Assembly (NCBI RefSeq): GCF_013366925.1
Contig: NZ_JAALDK010000002.1
Span: 248,001-312,000, forward strand
Direction: 5' to 3'
Length of the DNA: 64,000 nucleotides
Origin: Paraburkholderia youngii
GTDB taxonomy: Bacteria; Pseudomonadota; Gammaproteobacteria; Burkholderiales; Burkholderiaceae
Position numbers and translations under genes: made by a program. Position 1 is the stretch's first letter. Each line of letters opens with the position of its first letter. The notes under the pieces are model-generated. The model saw nothing but the letters and a program-made list of their open reading frames with translations, made no database searches and was not told the origin of the DNA. Positions 1-9,281 of the stretch are shown here, in pieces.

Positions 1-2
1 GC

Positions 3-1079
3 ACGGTGAGTGTCGACCAGATGGGCAACGTGTTCATGCGCCGCGCGGGGCGTGACAACGACCTGCCGCCCGTGATGACCGGCTCGCACGCCGACTCGCA
101 GCCGACGGGCGGCCGCTTCGACGGTATCTATGGTGTGCTCGGCGGGCTGGAGGTGATTCGCTCGCTGAACGATTACGGCATCGAAACCGAGCGGCCTGTT
201 GAAACGGTGATCTGGACCAACGAAGAGGGCTCGCGTTTCGCGCCGGCGATGGTCGCCTCCGGCGTATTTGCCGGCGTGTTCACGCTCGAGTACGGGCTTT
301 CGCGCAAGGACGTCGACGGCAAGACCATCGGCGAGGAATTGCAGCGCATCGGCTATGCGGGCGCAGTGCCGTGCGGCGGTCGGAAGATTCACGCTGCGTT
401 CGAGCTGCACATCGAACAAGGGCCAATACTCGAGGCCGAAAACAAAACGATAGGGGTGGTCACCGACGCGCAAGGCCAGCGCTGGTACGAAGTCGTGCTC
501 ACGGGGCAGGAAGCGCACGCGGGGCCTACGCCGATGCCGCGCCGCCGCGACGCGCTGCTAGGCGCCTCGCGGGTCGTGCAGCTCGTCAATGAAATCGGCC
601 TGCGTCACGCGCCGCTCGCGTGCGCGACGGTCGGCATGATGCAGGTGCATCCGAATTCGCGCAACGTGATTCCCGGCCGCGTGTTCTTCACCATCGACTT
701 TCGCCATCCGCAGGACGAGGTGCTGGCGCAGATGGACGCAGAGCTGCGCGAAGGCATCGCGAAGATCGCGCAACTGGGCAAGCTCGAAGCCGACGTCGAG
801 CAGATTTTCTACTACGCGCCCGTGCCGTTCGACGCGGCTTGTGTGAAGTCCGTGCGCGCGGCGGCCGAGCGCTTCGGCTATTCGAACCGCGACATCGTGT
901 CGGGTGCAGGACACGACGCGTGCTATCTGGCGACGGTCGCGCCGACCTCGATGGTGTTCGTGCCGTGCATCGACGGAATCAGCCACAACGAAGTCGAGGA
1001 CGCGACGATCGAATGGATCGAAGCCGGCGCGAACGTGTTGCTGCACGCGATGCTCGAACGCGCGAGCGAACCCGGCTGA
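3..1079 (+). CDS. N-carbamoyl amidohydrolase (beta-ureidopropionase type), 5' truncated by window edge
   Basis: Zn-dependent M20-like amidohydrolase of the hydantoinase/carbamoylase family, expected to hydrolyse N-carbamoyl-beta-alanine to beta-alanine, CO2 and ammonia, the last step of reductive pyrimidine breakdown. Visible metal and substrate motifs are GSHADSQPTGGRFDG, TNEEGSRF, ELHIEQGP and a C-terminal GAGHDA. About 357 residues are present against roughly 410-420 for the family. The frame stays open to the first base, so the GTG at position 6 is internal and the true start lies upstream. The downstream preT, preA, NCS1 and dihydropyrimidinase genes favour this substrate over allantoate or other carbamoyl amino acids. 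Confidence 0.88.
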   Translation, partial: TVSVDQMGNVFMRRAGRDNDLPPVMTGSHADSQPTGGRFDGIYGVLGGLEVIRSLNDYGIETERPVETVIWTNEEGSRFAPAMVASGVFAGVFTLEYGLSRKDVDGKTIGEELQRIGYAGAVPCGGRKIHAAFELHIEQGPILEAENKTIGVVTDAQGQRWYEVVLTGQEAHAGPTPMPRRRDALLGASRVVQLVNEIGLRHAPLACATVGMMQVHPNSRNVIPGRVFFTIDFRHPQDEVLAQMDAELREGIAKIAQLGKLEADVEQIFYYAPVPFDAACVKSVRAAAERFGYSNRDIVSGAGHDACYLATVAPTSMVFVPCIDGISHNEVEDATIEWIEAGANVLLHAMLERASEPG

Positions 1080-1204
1080 CGCCCAACGATTGAACACGAG
1101 CGGTCTCAGCGCCGCGCTGTCTTTCCCACGATTCCCCTGTACCGGCCGCGCGCATCACGCACACGGCCGGCGGACCCGTGTTTTGCCTCGCAAGGAGCAC
1201 CCGG

Positions 1205-2590
1205 ATGTCCCAGACCACCTCGAATGCCGCCGACGGCATCGCCCCAGGCCGTCTCAACGCCGAGCAGCTCGGCTGCAATTTTGCCGACGTCGCGCCGCCG
1301 CTTTCCGCGAACGCGGCCGTGATCGCGGCCGACCGCTGTCATTACTGTTACGACGCACCCTGCGTACACGCGTGCCCCACGGGCATCGACATTCCCGGCT
1401 TCATCCGCAAGATCGGCAACGGCAATCTGAAGGGGGCGGCGCGCGACATTCTGAGCGCGAACCCGCTGGGCGGCATGTGCGCGCGAGTGTGCCCCACCGA
1501 AATTCTCTGCGAAGGCGCCTGCGTGAGAAATCATCAGGATGGCGAGCCGGTTCGGATCGGCGCGCTGCAACGTCATGCCACCGACTTCCAGATGGCGCGC
1601 GAAGCCGCCGGTGCGCCTGCGCTCTTCAAGCGCGCGAGCGACACATGCCGTCAGGTAGCGGTGGTCGGCGCGGGTCCCGCGGGTCTTGCCTGCGCGCACA
1701 CGCTCGCGCTGGCCGGGCATCGCGTGAGCGTCTTCGATGCGGGCAAACATCCGGGCGGTCTGAACGAGTATGGCATCGCGGCGTACAAGACCGTCGATGA
1801 TTACGCACAGCGCGAGGTGCGGTGGCTGCTTTCAATCGGCGGGATAGAACTGCGCCAGGGCCAACGGCTGGGGCATGACATCACGCTAGAGGAACTACGC
1901 GCAGCGTACGACGCGGTGTTCATCGGCGTGGGACTCGGCGGCACGCACACGCTGTCCGTCGAAGGCGAAATGCTCGACGGCGTGCTCGATGCGGTGGATT
2001 TCATCGCAGGCGTTCGCGCGGCCGACGATCTGGCCAGCGTGCCCGTCGGCCGCAAGGTGGTGGTGCTCGGAGGCGGCAACACGGCAATCGACGCCGCCGT
2101 GCAAAGCCGGAAGCTGGGCGCGGAGCAGGTGACGCTCGCCTATCGTCGCGGCGCAGCGCAGATGAGCGCCACCTGGGCCGAACTGGAGTTCGCGCGTAGC
2201 CAGGGTGTGGCCGTGGCCGAATGGATGAAGCCGCTGCGAATCGTCGGCGACACGCAGGTGCAGGCCGTGGAATTCGAGCGCACCGAGCTCGATATGGCCG
2301 GCGCGTTGCGCGGCACTGGGCAGATCGTGCGCGTGGAGGCCGACATGGTGCTGAAGGCCATTGGCCAGAAGTTCTTACCCGCAGGCCTTGATGGGCTGCA
2401 ACTGACCGACGGAGCCAGGCGCATCGCAGTGGACGCGAACGGCGCCACCTCGCTCACGGGCGTTTTCGCAGGCGGCGACTGTGCCGGCCACGCCGCAACC
2501 GATCTGACCGTTCAGGCCGTGCAGGACGGCAAGCTCGCCGCGCACGCGATCGACCGCTTCCTTGCGAACCTGTCTGCGAGAGCCGCCTGA
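1205..2590 (+). CDS. preT: NAD-dependent dihydropyrimidine dehydrogenase, flavin/Fe-S subunit
   Basis: Glutamate-synthase-small-chain-like oxidoreductase that feeds electrons from NAD(P)H to PreA for reduction of uracil and thymine to dihydro forms. The N-terminal part carries clustered cysteines for two Fe-S centres (CHYCYDAPCVHACP, then CARVCP and CEGAC). A Rossmann FAD site (VAVVGAGPAGLACA) lies near residue 150 and an NAD site (VVVLGGGNTAIDAA) in the second half. The ATG at 1205 is chosen because AAGGAG lies 8 bases upstream; a longer frame from 1178 has no such signal. It has 461 residues, somewhat longer than E. coli PreT. PreA follows 48 bases downstream, consistent with the two-subunit enzyme. 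Confidence 0.9.
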   Translation: MSQTTSNAADGIAPGRLNAEQLGCNFADVAPPLSANAAVIAADRCHYCYDAPCVHACPTGIDIPGFIRKIGNGNLKGAARDILSANPLGGMCARVCPTEILCEGACVRNHQDGEPVRIGALQRHATDFQMAREAAGAPALFKRASDTCRQVAVVGAGPAGLACAHTLALAGHRVSVFDAGKHPGGLNEYGIAAYKTVDDYAQREVRWLLSIGGIELRQGQRLGHDITLEELRAAYDAVFIGVGLGGTHTLSVEGEMLDGVLDAVDFIAGVRAADDLASVPVGRKVVVLGGGNTAIDAAVQSRKLGAEQVTLAYRRGAAQMSATWAELEFARSQGVAVAEWMKPLRIVGDTQVQAVEFERTELDMAGALRGTGQIVRVEADMVLKAIGQKFLPAGLDGLQLTDGARRIAVDANGATSLTGVFAGGDCAGHAATDLTVQAVQDGKLAAHAIDRFLANLSARAA

Positions 2591-2638
2591 GCCGCGCGAA
2601 AGCTACATCGAATCCAGCTAAAACGAAGGAGTCGCATC

Positions 2639-3919
2639 ATGGCCGACTTGCGCTGCACGATTGCCGGCATTCAATCGCCGAACCCGTTCTGGCTCGCTTC
2701 CGCGCCGCCCACCGACAAGGCCTACAACGTCAACCGCGCGTTCGAGGCAGGGTGGGGCGGCGTGGTCTGGAAGACGCTCGGGCTCGACCCGCACGTGGTG
2801 AACGTGAGTTCGCGCTACGGTGCGACCACCTGGCGCGGCCAGCGGATCGCAGGCCTGAACAACATCGAGCTGATCACCGACCGGCCGCTCGACGTGAACC
2901 TCAAGGAAATCGCGCAGGTGAAGCGGGACTGGCCCGACCGCGCGCTGATCGTCTCGCTGATGGTGCCTTGCAACGAGCATGACTGGAAGTGGATCCTGCC
3001 GCAGGTGGAAGCGACCGGCGCGGACGCGGTGGAACTCAACTTCGGCTGTCCGCACGGCATGAGCGAGCGCGGCATGGGCGCAGCGGTCGGACAGGTGCCC
3101 GAGTACATCGAAATGGTCACCCGCTGGGTGAAAGAAGGCACGCGCCTGCCTTGCCTCGTGAAACTCACGCCGAACGTCACCGACATTCGTCACGGCGCGC
3201 GCGCGGCGATGAAGGGCGGGGCGGACGGCGTCTCGCTGATCAACACGATCAACTCGATCGTAGGTGTCGATCTCGACGTGATGGCGCCGCTGCCCACTGT
3301 GGACGGCAAGGGCACGCATGGCGGCTATTGCGGTCCCGCCGCGAAGCCGATCGCGCTGCACATGGTCGCAGAGATTGCGCGCGACCCGCAAACGCATGGC
3401 TTGCCGATCTCCGGCATCGGAGGCATTTCCGACTGGCGCGACGCCGCGGAATTCATCGTGCTGGGAGCGGGCAGCGTGCAGGTTTGCACGGCCGCGATGC
3501 ACTACGGCTTCCGCATCGTCGGCGACATGATCGACGGCCTGTCGAACTGGATGGACGAAAAAGGCTACGCCAGCCTCGACGCGATTTGCGGCCGCGCCGT
3601 GCCGAACGTCACCGACTGGCAATACCTGAACCTCAACTACGACATCAAGGCACGCATCGATCAGGACCGCTGCATCCAGTGTGGGCTCTGCCACATCGCC
3701 TGCGAAGACACCTCGCATCAGGCGATCACCGCCATCCGCGATGGCAAGCGCCACTTCGAGGTGGTCGATGCGAACTGCGTCGGGTGCAATCTATGCATGC
3801 ATGTTTGCCCGGTCGATCAATGCATCACGATGGAGCGCGTCGATTCGGGCGAGCGCTACGAGAACTGGACCACGCACCCGAACAACCCGGCGCGTGTCGC
3901 CGACCCGAAGGCCGCCTGA
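2639..3919 (+). CDS. preA: NAD-dependent dihydropyrimidine dehydrogenase, catalytic subunit
   Basis: FMN TIM-barrel subunit that reduces uracil and thymine, partner of PreT. The barrel (about residues 1-320) has NPFWLASAPPT near the N-terminus, NFGCPHGMSERGMG at 134-147 and LVKLTPNVTDI. The C-terminus is a 2[4Fe-4S] ferredoxin domain (CIQCGLCHIAC and CVGCNLCMHVCP). Mammalian dihydropyrimidine dehydrogenase has a catalytic Cys in the loop after GERGMG; here the aligned sequence reads AAVGQ with Val150, so the general acid may differ. The start ATG follows a GAAGGAG ribosome site. 426 residues. Confidence 0.92.
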   Translation: MADLRCTIAGIQSPNPFWLASAPPTDKAYNVNRAFEAGWGGVVWKTLGLDPHVVNVSSRYGATTWRGQRIAGLNNIELITDRPLDVNLKEIAQVKRDWPDRALIVSLMVPCNEHDWKWILPQVEATGADAVELNFGCPHGMSERGMGAAVGQVPEYIEMVTRWVKEGTRLPCLVKLTPNVTDIRHGARAAMKGGADGVSLINTINSIVGVDLDVMAPLPTVDGKGTHGGYCGPAAKPIALHMVAEIARDPQTHGLPISGIGGISDWRDAAEFIVLGAGSVQVCTAAMHYGFRIVGDMIDGLSNWMDEKGYASLDAICGRAVPNVTDWQYLNLNYDIKARIDQDRCIQCGLCHIACEDTSHQAITAIRDGKRHFEVVDANCVGCNLCMHVCPVDQCITMERVDSGERYENWTTHPNNPARVADPKAA

Positions 3920-3973
3920 CACGTTGAAGCCGGAACGAGCCGAACCCACGACAAGCGACGGAGAACCCACTTC

Positions 3974-5476
3974 ATGAGCCAACCCTTAGCCGTCGACGCC
4001 ACTGCGCGCCGCGCCGAAAGCGATCTATACAACGATGACCTCGCGCCCACCGGCGTCGCGCAGCGCACATGGCGCTGGTATCACTTCGCGGCACTATGGG
4101 TGGGCATGGTGATGAACATCGCCTCCTACATGCTCGCCGCCGGCCTCACCGAGCAGGGCATGTCGCCCTGGCAGGCGGTGCTCACCGTGCTGCTCGGCAA
4201 TCTGATCGTGCTCGTGCCGATGCTGCTGATCGGTCATGCGGGTACCAAGTACGGCATTCCTTATGCGGTGCTGGTGCGAGCGTCGTTCGGCACCCAGGGC
4301 GCGAAGCTGCCCGCCATGCTGCGCGCCATCGTGGCGTGCGGCTGGTACGGCATTCAATCATGGCTGGGCGGCAGCGCCATCTATACGCTCGCCAACATCC
4401 TCACGCACAACGCGCTGGTGGGCAACGCAATGCCGTTTCTCGGCATTTCGATCGGGCAGGCCAGCTGCTTTCTCATCTTCTGGGTGTTGCAGCTGTACTT
4501 CATCCTGCACGGCACCGATTCGATCCGCTGGCTCGAAAGCTGGTCCGCGCCCATCAAGGTGGTGATGTGCGCAGTGCTCGTGTGGTGGGCCTGTTCGAGG
4601 GCAGGCGGCATGGGCTCGATGCTGTCGCAATCGTCGCAGTTCGTTGCCGGCGGCAAGAAGGCGGGCCTGTTCTGGGCGACGTTCTGGCCGGGCCTCACGG
4701 CCATGGTGGGTTTCTGGGCGACGCTCGCGCTCAACATTCCCGACTTCACGCGCTTCGCAAAAACGCAAAAGGACCAGTTCGTGGGCCAGGCGATCGGCCT
4801 GCCCATTCCGATGGCGTTGCTGTCGGTGGTCTCCGTGGTCGTGACGTCGGCGACGGTCGTGATTTACGGAAGGGCGATCTGGGACCCGATCGACCTCACG
4901 AGTCGCATGGAGGGCGTCGGCGTGGGCATCGCGCTCGTGATCCTCACGCTCGACACGATGTGCTGCAATCTCGCCGCGAACCTCGTCGGCCCAGCTTACG
5001 ATTTTTCGAGCCTGTGGCCCAAGGGCATTTCGTACAAGACGGGCGGCCTTATCACCGCGGCCATCGCCATCGCGATGATGCCGTGGAAGATCCTCGCGAC
5101 CACGCAGGGCTACATCTTCACTTGGCTGGTCGGTTATTCGGCGCTGCTCGGACCGGTGGCCGGCATCCTGATGGTCGACTACTTTCTGGTTCGCAACACA
5201 CGCCTCGATACGACCCAGCTCTTCGAGGAAAACGGCGAATACGCGTACTCGAACGGCTGGAATCCGGCGGCCGTGATCGCGCTGATCGCCGGGGTGCTGC
5301 CGAACCTGCCGGGCTTTCTGAATGTCGCGTTCCCGAATGTGTTTGCCTCGGTGCCCGACGCGTTCAAAAGCATTTATACCTATGCGTGGTTCGTGGGGCT
5401 CGCGATTGCGGCGCTCGTGTACGGCGTGATGATGAAAGTCGGCCGGAGCCGGCGCCCGAGCGTGGCGGGCGCGTGA
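3974..5476 (+). CDS. NCS1-family nucleobase:cation symporter
   Basis: Inner-membrane symporter of the nucleobase:cation symporter-1 family, about 12 hydrophobic segments across 500 residues. Recognisable family features are WVGMVMNIASYMLAAGL in the first helix, the GIPYAVLVRASFG stretch, and the late LVGYSALLGPVAGILMVDYFLVR segment. Its position between preA and dihydropyrimidinase indicates uptake of uracil, thymine or dihydropyrimidine/hydantoin-type substrates. Which of these it prefers cannot be read from sequence. It begins 54 bases after preA and is followed 42 bases later by the dihydropyrimidinase, so it is almost certainly cotranscribed. Confidence 0.88.
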   Translation: MSQPLAVDATARRAESDLYNDDLAPTGVAQRTWRWYHFAALWVGMVMNIASYMLAAGLTEQGMSPWQAVLTVLLGNLIVLVPMLLIGHAGTKYGIPYAVLVRASFGTQGAKLPAMLRAIVACGWYGIQSWLGGSAIYTLANILTHNALVGNAMPFLGISIGQASCFLIFWVLQLYFILHGTDSIRWLESWSAPIKVVMCAVLVWWACSRAGGMGSMLSQSSQFVAGGKKAGLFWATFWPGLTAMVGFWATLALNIPDFTRFAKTQKDQFVGQAIGLPIPMALLSVVSVVVTSATVVIYGRAIWDPIDLTSRMEGVGVGIALVILTLDTMCCNLAANLVGPAYDFSSLWPKGISYKTGGLITAAIAIAMMPWKILATTQGYIFTWLVGYSALLGPVAGILMVDYFLVRNTRLDTTQLFEENGEYAYSNGWNPAAVIALIAGVLPNLPGFLNVAFPNVFASVPDAFKSIYTYAWFVGLAIAALVYGVMMKVGRSRRPSVAGA

Positions 5477-5503
5477 GCGTTTCAAGCGTCAATGTTCAAC
5501 TGA

Positions 5504-6976
<1,473 letters not shown>

Positions 6977-7164
6977 GAGCGGCGACGCCTGGAGGCACAG
7001 CAGGGAAGGTCCGGCGCGCGAAGCGGCAGGATTGGCGTCATGCGCCGGTTTGTCCGGCGGATTTGCGGCGGCGGTGCCGGGGTGCTGTTTGGACGGCAGT
7101 AAGCGATTCTGAAAGGATTTCTTTGGGGCCCGTTCTCTTTCACGTATCCGACAGGAGGAGCGCC

Positions 7165-7455
7165 ATGTCGATGCCGACCACCCTGCAGGAGGCCCTGCAA
7201 AACAAGGGCTCACGCTACGAAATCGTGCGCTACCCATGCAGTCCTTCGAGCATGGAAAGTGCAACGGCGGCGCACGTTCCCGGCGACCGCGTTGCCAAAA
7301 CGGTGCTGCTCGGAGACGAGCACGGCTATATGGCCGTCTTGCTGCCGTCAACCTATGCCGTGCAATTGTCCGCGCTTTGGAACAAGACAGGGCGCCCGCT
7401 CACCCTTGCTACCGCGGTCGAACTGCGCGAGCTGTTCACGGACTGCGCCTGCTGA
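7165..7455 (+). pseudogene. Truncated YbaK/aminoacyl-tRNA deacylase domain protein
   Basis: N-terminal part of a YbaK/EbsC-family protein (trans-editing deacylase fold). ATG at 7165 has an AGGAGGAG ribosome site. The reading frame follows the family through [18 protein letters not shown] and ends at LFTDCAC followed by a stop, just where a normal protein would continue with a GAVPP-like segment. Only about 96 residues remain of roughly 150-165. The sequence immediately downstream belongs to a different broken gene, so this is a truncation by rearrangement rather than a sequencing slip. An intact, distinct family member occurs at 44909-45412. Confidence 0.7.
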
Positions 7456-7502
7456 TGCATTTCGCGGTCATGCCGGTGTTCATCCATCCTGTGCACGGGC
7501 TT

Positions 7503-7640
7503 TTGATCAGCGGCGAAGCTGCCCAATCGCTCGGCATGACGTTTGGACAGATGATGCGTTACGTCGCGATCCCCCGGGCGTTCCGGCGCATGCTGCCGCC
7601 ACTCGGCAACAACGTAATTTCGCTGCTGGGCGTCGCCGGT
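7503..7640 (+). pseudogene. Remnant of a polar amino-acid ABC transporter permease
   Basis: A short stretch reads [21 protein letters not shown] followed by [12 protein letters not shown]. This is the EAA loop and following helix of HisM/GltK-type amino-acid permeases, which contacts the ATPase. No start codon, upstream membrane segments or C-terminus are present, and the homology stops near position 7640. It is a scrap left beside the truncated YbaK gene and the IS6 element. Confidence 0.65.
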
Positions 7641-7760
7641 AACCCGGAGGGACGTCTGGTACAGGTGCGGCCGGCAACCTGTTCGGCACCACGGACTGAA
7701 GACACTGTCTCTTCGAAAAAACGCGCCGTTCGATCCGGATGTCGATCATTGCCTGCGAAC

Positions 7761-8590
7761 GGCGCTGTCACGTTGACGAAGTGGCCAGGTAAGATGTGTT
7801 GATGAAGAAGACCAAATCGCTTTATCACGGCCAGCGGTTTCCGGCGGCGGTCATCAGCAACGCGGTTCGCTGGTATTTCCGGTTCCACCTGAGCCTGCGC
7901 GACATCGGGGAGTTGCTGTTCGAGCGCGGTGTTGTCGTGAGCTACGAGAGCGTCCGTCGCTGGTGCGACAAATTCGGCGCGAGCTTTACCCATCGTGTCA
8001 AGGCGGTGCGGCGCAAGCCGGGCAGCAACTGGCATCTCGACGAGATGTTCGTGACGCTGCGCGGTGAATCCTATCTGCTGTGGCGGGCAGTCGATGAACA
8101 TGGCGCCGAACTGGACATCCTGCTGCAGAAACGGCGTGACAAGGCAGCGGCCAAACGCTTCTTCCAGCGCGTGCTGCGCTCAAGCGCAGTGCCACGTAAG
8201 ATCGTCACGGACCAGCTACGCAGCTACGTGGCCGCCAAAGCGGACATCCCGTAACTGGCGAACGTCAAGCACGTGTTCGTCAAAGCGAGCGCTCGCGTGA
8301 ACAACCGGGCCGAAAAAAGCCACCAGCCCACACGAGAACGAGAGTGACGCATGCGCGGCTTTCGCGACCGCGATCGTACACAAGCTTTCCTCGCGAGCCT
8401 CGGCCCAATCCGACAGCACTTCGCGCTGAAGCGGCATCTGCTGCGCGCTTCGCTCTATGGCAAACATCTCGCAGCTCGATTCACGACTTGGCACGAATTC
8501 ACGGAAGTCACCCAAAATCCGTTCGCGGTCTTCTGGCTGGTAGTCCCGCCTGCCGAAACTTTGTCTTTCTATCGGCAACGTGACAGCGGC
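7761..8590 (+). mobile_element. Defective IS6-family insertion sequence
   Basis: An 830-bp element bounded by 15-bp terminal inverted repeats: GGCGCTGTCACGTTG at 7761-7775 and its complement at 8576-8590, with one mismatch. Its size and transposase match the IS6/IS26 family. The 8 bases outside the ends differ (left CTGCGAAC, right ATCGAAGG), so no target duplication survives. This fits deletion or recombination after insertion. Confidence 0.75.
7802..8521 (+). pseudogene. IS6-family transposase with two in-frame stops
   Basis: DDE transposase of the IS6 family. The N-terminal zinc-finger/HTH region and the NWHLDEMFVTLRG motif (first catalytic Asp) are clear, as is VTDQLRSY (second Asp). The frame is then broken by TAA at 8252-8254 and TGA at 8345-8347. 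The same frame continues with NNRAEKSHQPTRERE (catalytic Glu) and FHALKRH-type C-terminal sequence ending in TWHEFTEVTQN. There is no frameshift, so two point substitutions account for the inactivation. The ATG at 7802 is preferred over GTG at 7796. Confidence 0.8.
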
Positions 8591-8598
8591 ATCGAAGG

Positions 8599-9093
8599 CG
8601 CCATTTATCGGGCAATCGCCCAGTCGCCTGTGTGGCTCACTGGCCGTGTGCGTCGGGCAAATCGGGTCCAGCTCGCGATTTGCGCTGGCCACGGCGCGTT
8701 GCCGCGCGCGCTCGACGCCCTGCTTGAGCTCGGCAAACCGATAATCCTCAGTCCACGCCGCACCCCACAATCAGATTTGATGTTGATAATTAAGATTATG
8801 TCAAATGACAGGATTGAAGACTGGCTTCTCTAGCCTCGAGTCGCACACAGGAATTTCTCTCGTGTGACGGAACGATCCGCCAACATTGCACAGCGCTATT
8901 GATGCGGCGCAGTACGGGCCCATCCGAAGCGGCGCAGCTCGCGATACAAGCGCAAACAGAGCACGAAGCAGTGGACGGGGTAACCGTCCCCCGGTCCAGC
9001 GCCAAAGGCTCGCTCCCGTAAGCGTCAGGATCCGGTGGGTGCCCACCAAGGGCGATAGCCGAGGGAACCACCGCTCGCGCCCTTCCCCTGGTC
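8599..9093. other. Stretch without a recognisable gene, between the IS6 element and the ureide operon
   Basis: No convincing coding sequence is seen. An open frame runs from 8886 into the allophanate hydrolase, but its N-terminal extension is low-complexity and has no family similarity. Two GC-rich dyads stand out: TGGACGGGG paired with a CCCC/GTCCA strand at 8972-8998, and GGTGG/CCACC at 9034-9047. They lie upstream of the predicted promoter, so they are unlikely to be part of the operon leader. They may be remnants of older sequence. Confidence 0.4.
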
Positions 9094-9123
9094 TGGTGCA
9101 CGATGAGCGGGACACCTGCACCA
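9094..9123 (+). promoter_or_regulatory. Possible NtrC-type enhancer half-sites
   Basis: A 7-bp perfect inverted repeat, TGGTGCA at 9094-9100 and TGCACCA at 9117-9123, separated by 16 bases. Both arms match the NtrC half-site, but they are in the reverse order from the classical TGCACCA-N3-TGGTGCA. They lie about 110-140 bases upstream of the sigma54-like promoter, a normal enhancer distance. The assignment is inferred from motif and position only. Confidence 0.35.
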
Positions 9124-9231
9124 ACCCGAACTATTCACGACCCACGCTGGATCACAGGTGGAACACTACCGGCACCCACTCCAATGTGAAAATCGTTACC
9201 TGGCAAGGACCTCCTGTCAACTTCCACTGCC

Positions 9232-9247
9232 TGGCACACTTGCTGCA
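9232..9247 (+). promoter_or_regulatory. Sigma54-like promoter of the ureide operon
   Basis: TGGCACACTTGCTGCA carries GG and GC at exactly 10 bases spacing, the -24/-12 arrangement of RpoN promoters, with TGGCAC intact and CTGCA at the -12 box. Transcription would begin near 9258, about 24 bases before the allophanate hydrolase ATG. RpoN control would suit a nitrogen-scavenging operon. Confidence 0.5.
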
Positions 9248-9281
9248 CGCACGAGCTCAACTTGTATTCAAGATTGAACTC

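Noticed and set aside
8591..8833. Coding sequence immediately right of the IS6 element
   Set aside because: Frames run through from the transposase on one strand and a shadow frame on the other, with no recognisable family and no start signals.
8850..9231. Guanidine (ykkC-type) riboswitch or other leader RNA before the ureide operon
   Set aside because: Hairpins are present but none has the conserved ykkC, mini-ykkC or guanidine-III sequence blocks I know, and the region lies upstream of the predicted start site.
8886..9281. In-frame 132-codon extension of allophanate hydrolase
   Set aside because: The extension is Arg/Pro/Ser-rich, has no family similarity, and contains the promoter-like sequence at 9232. 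ATG 9282 gives the normal family length.
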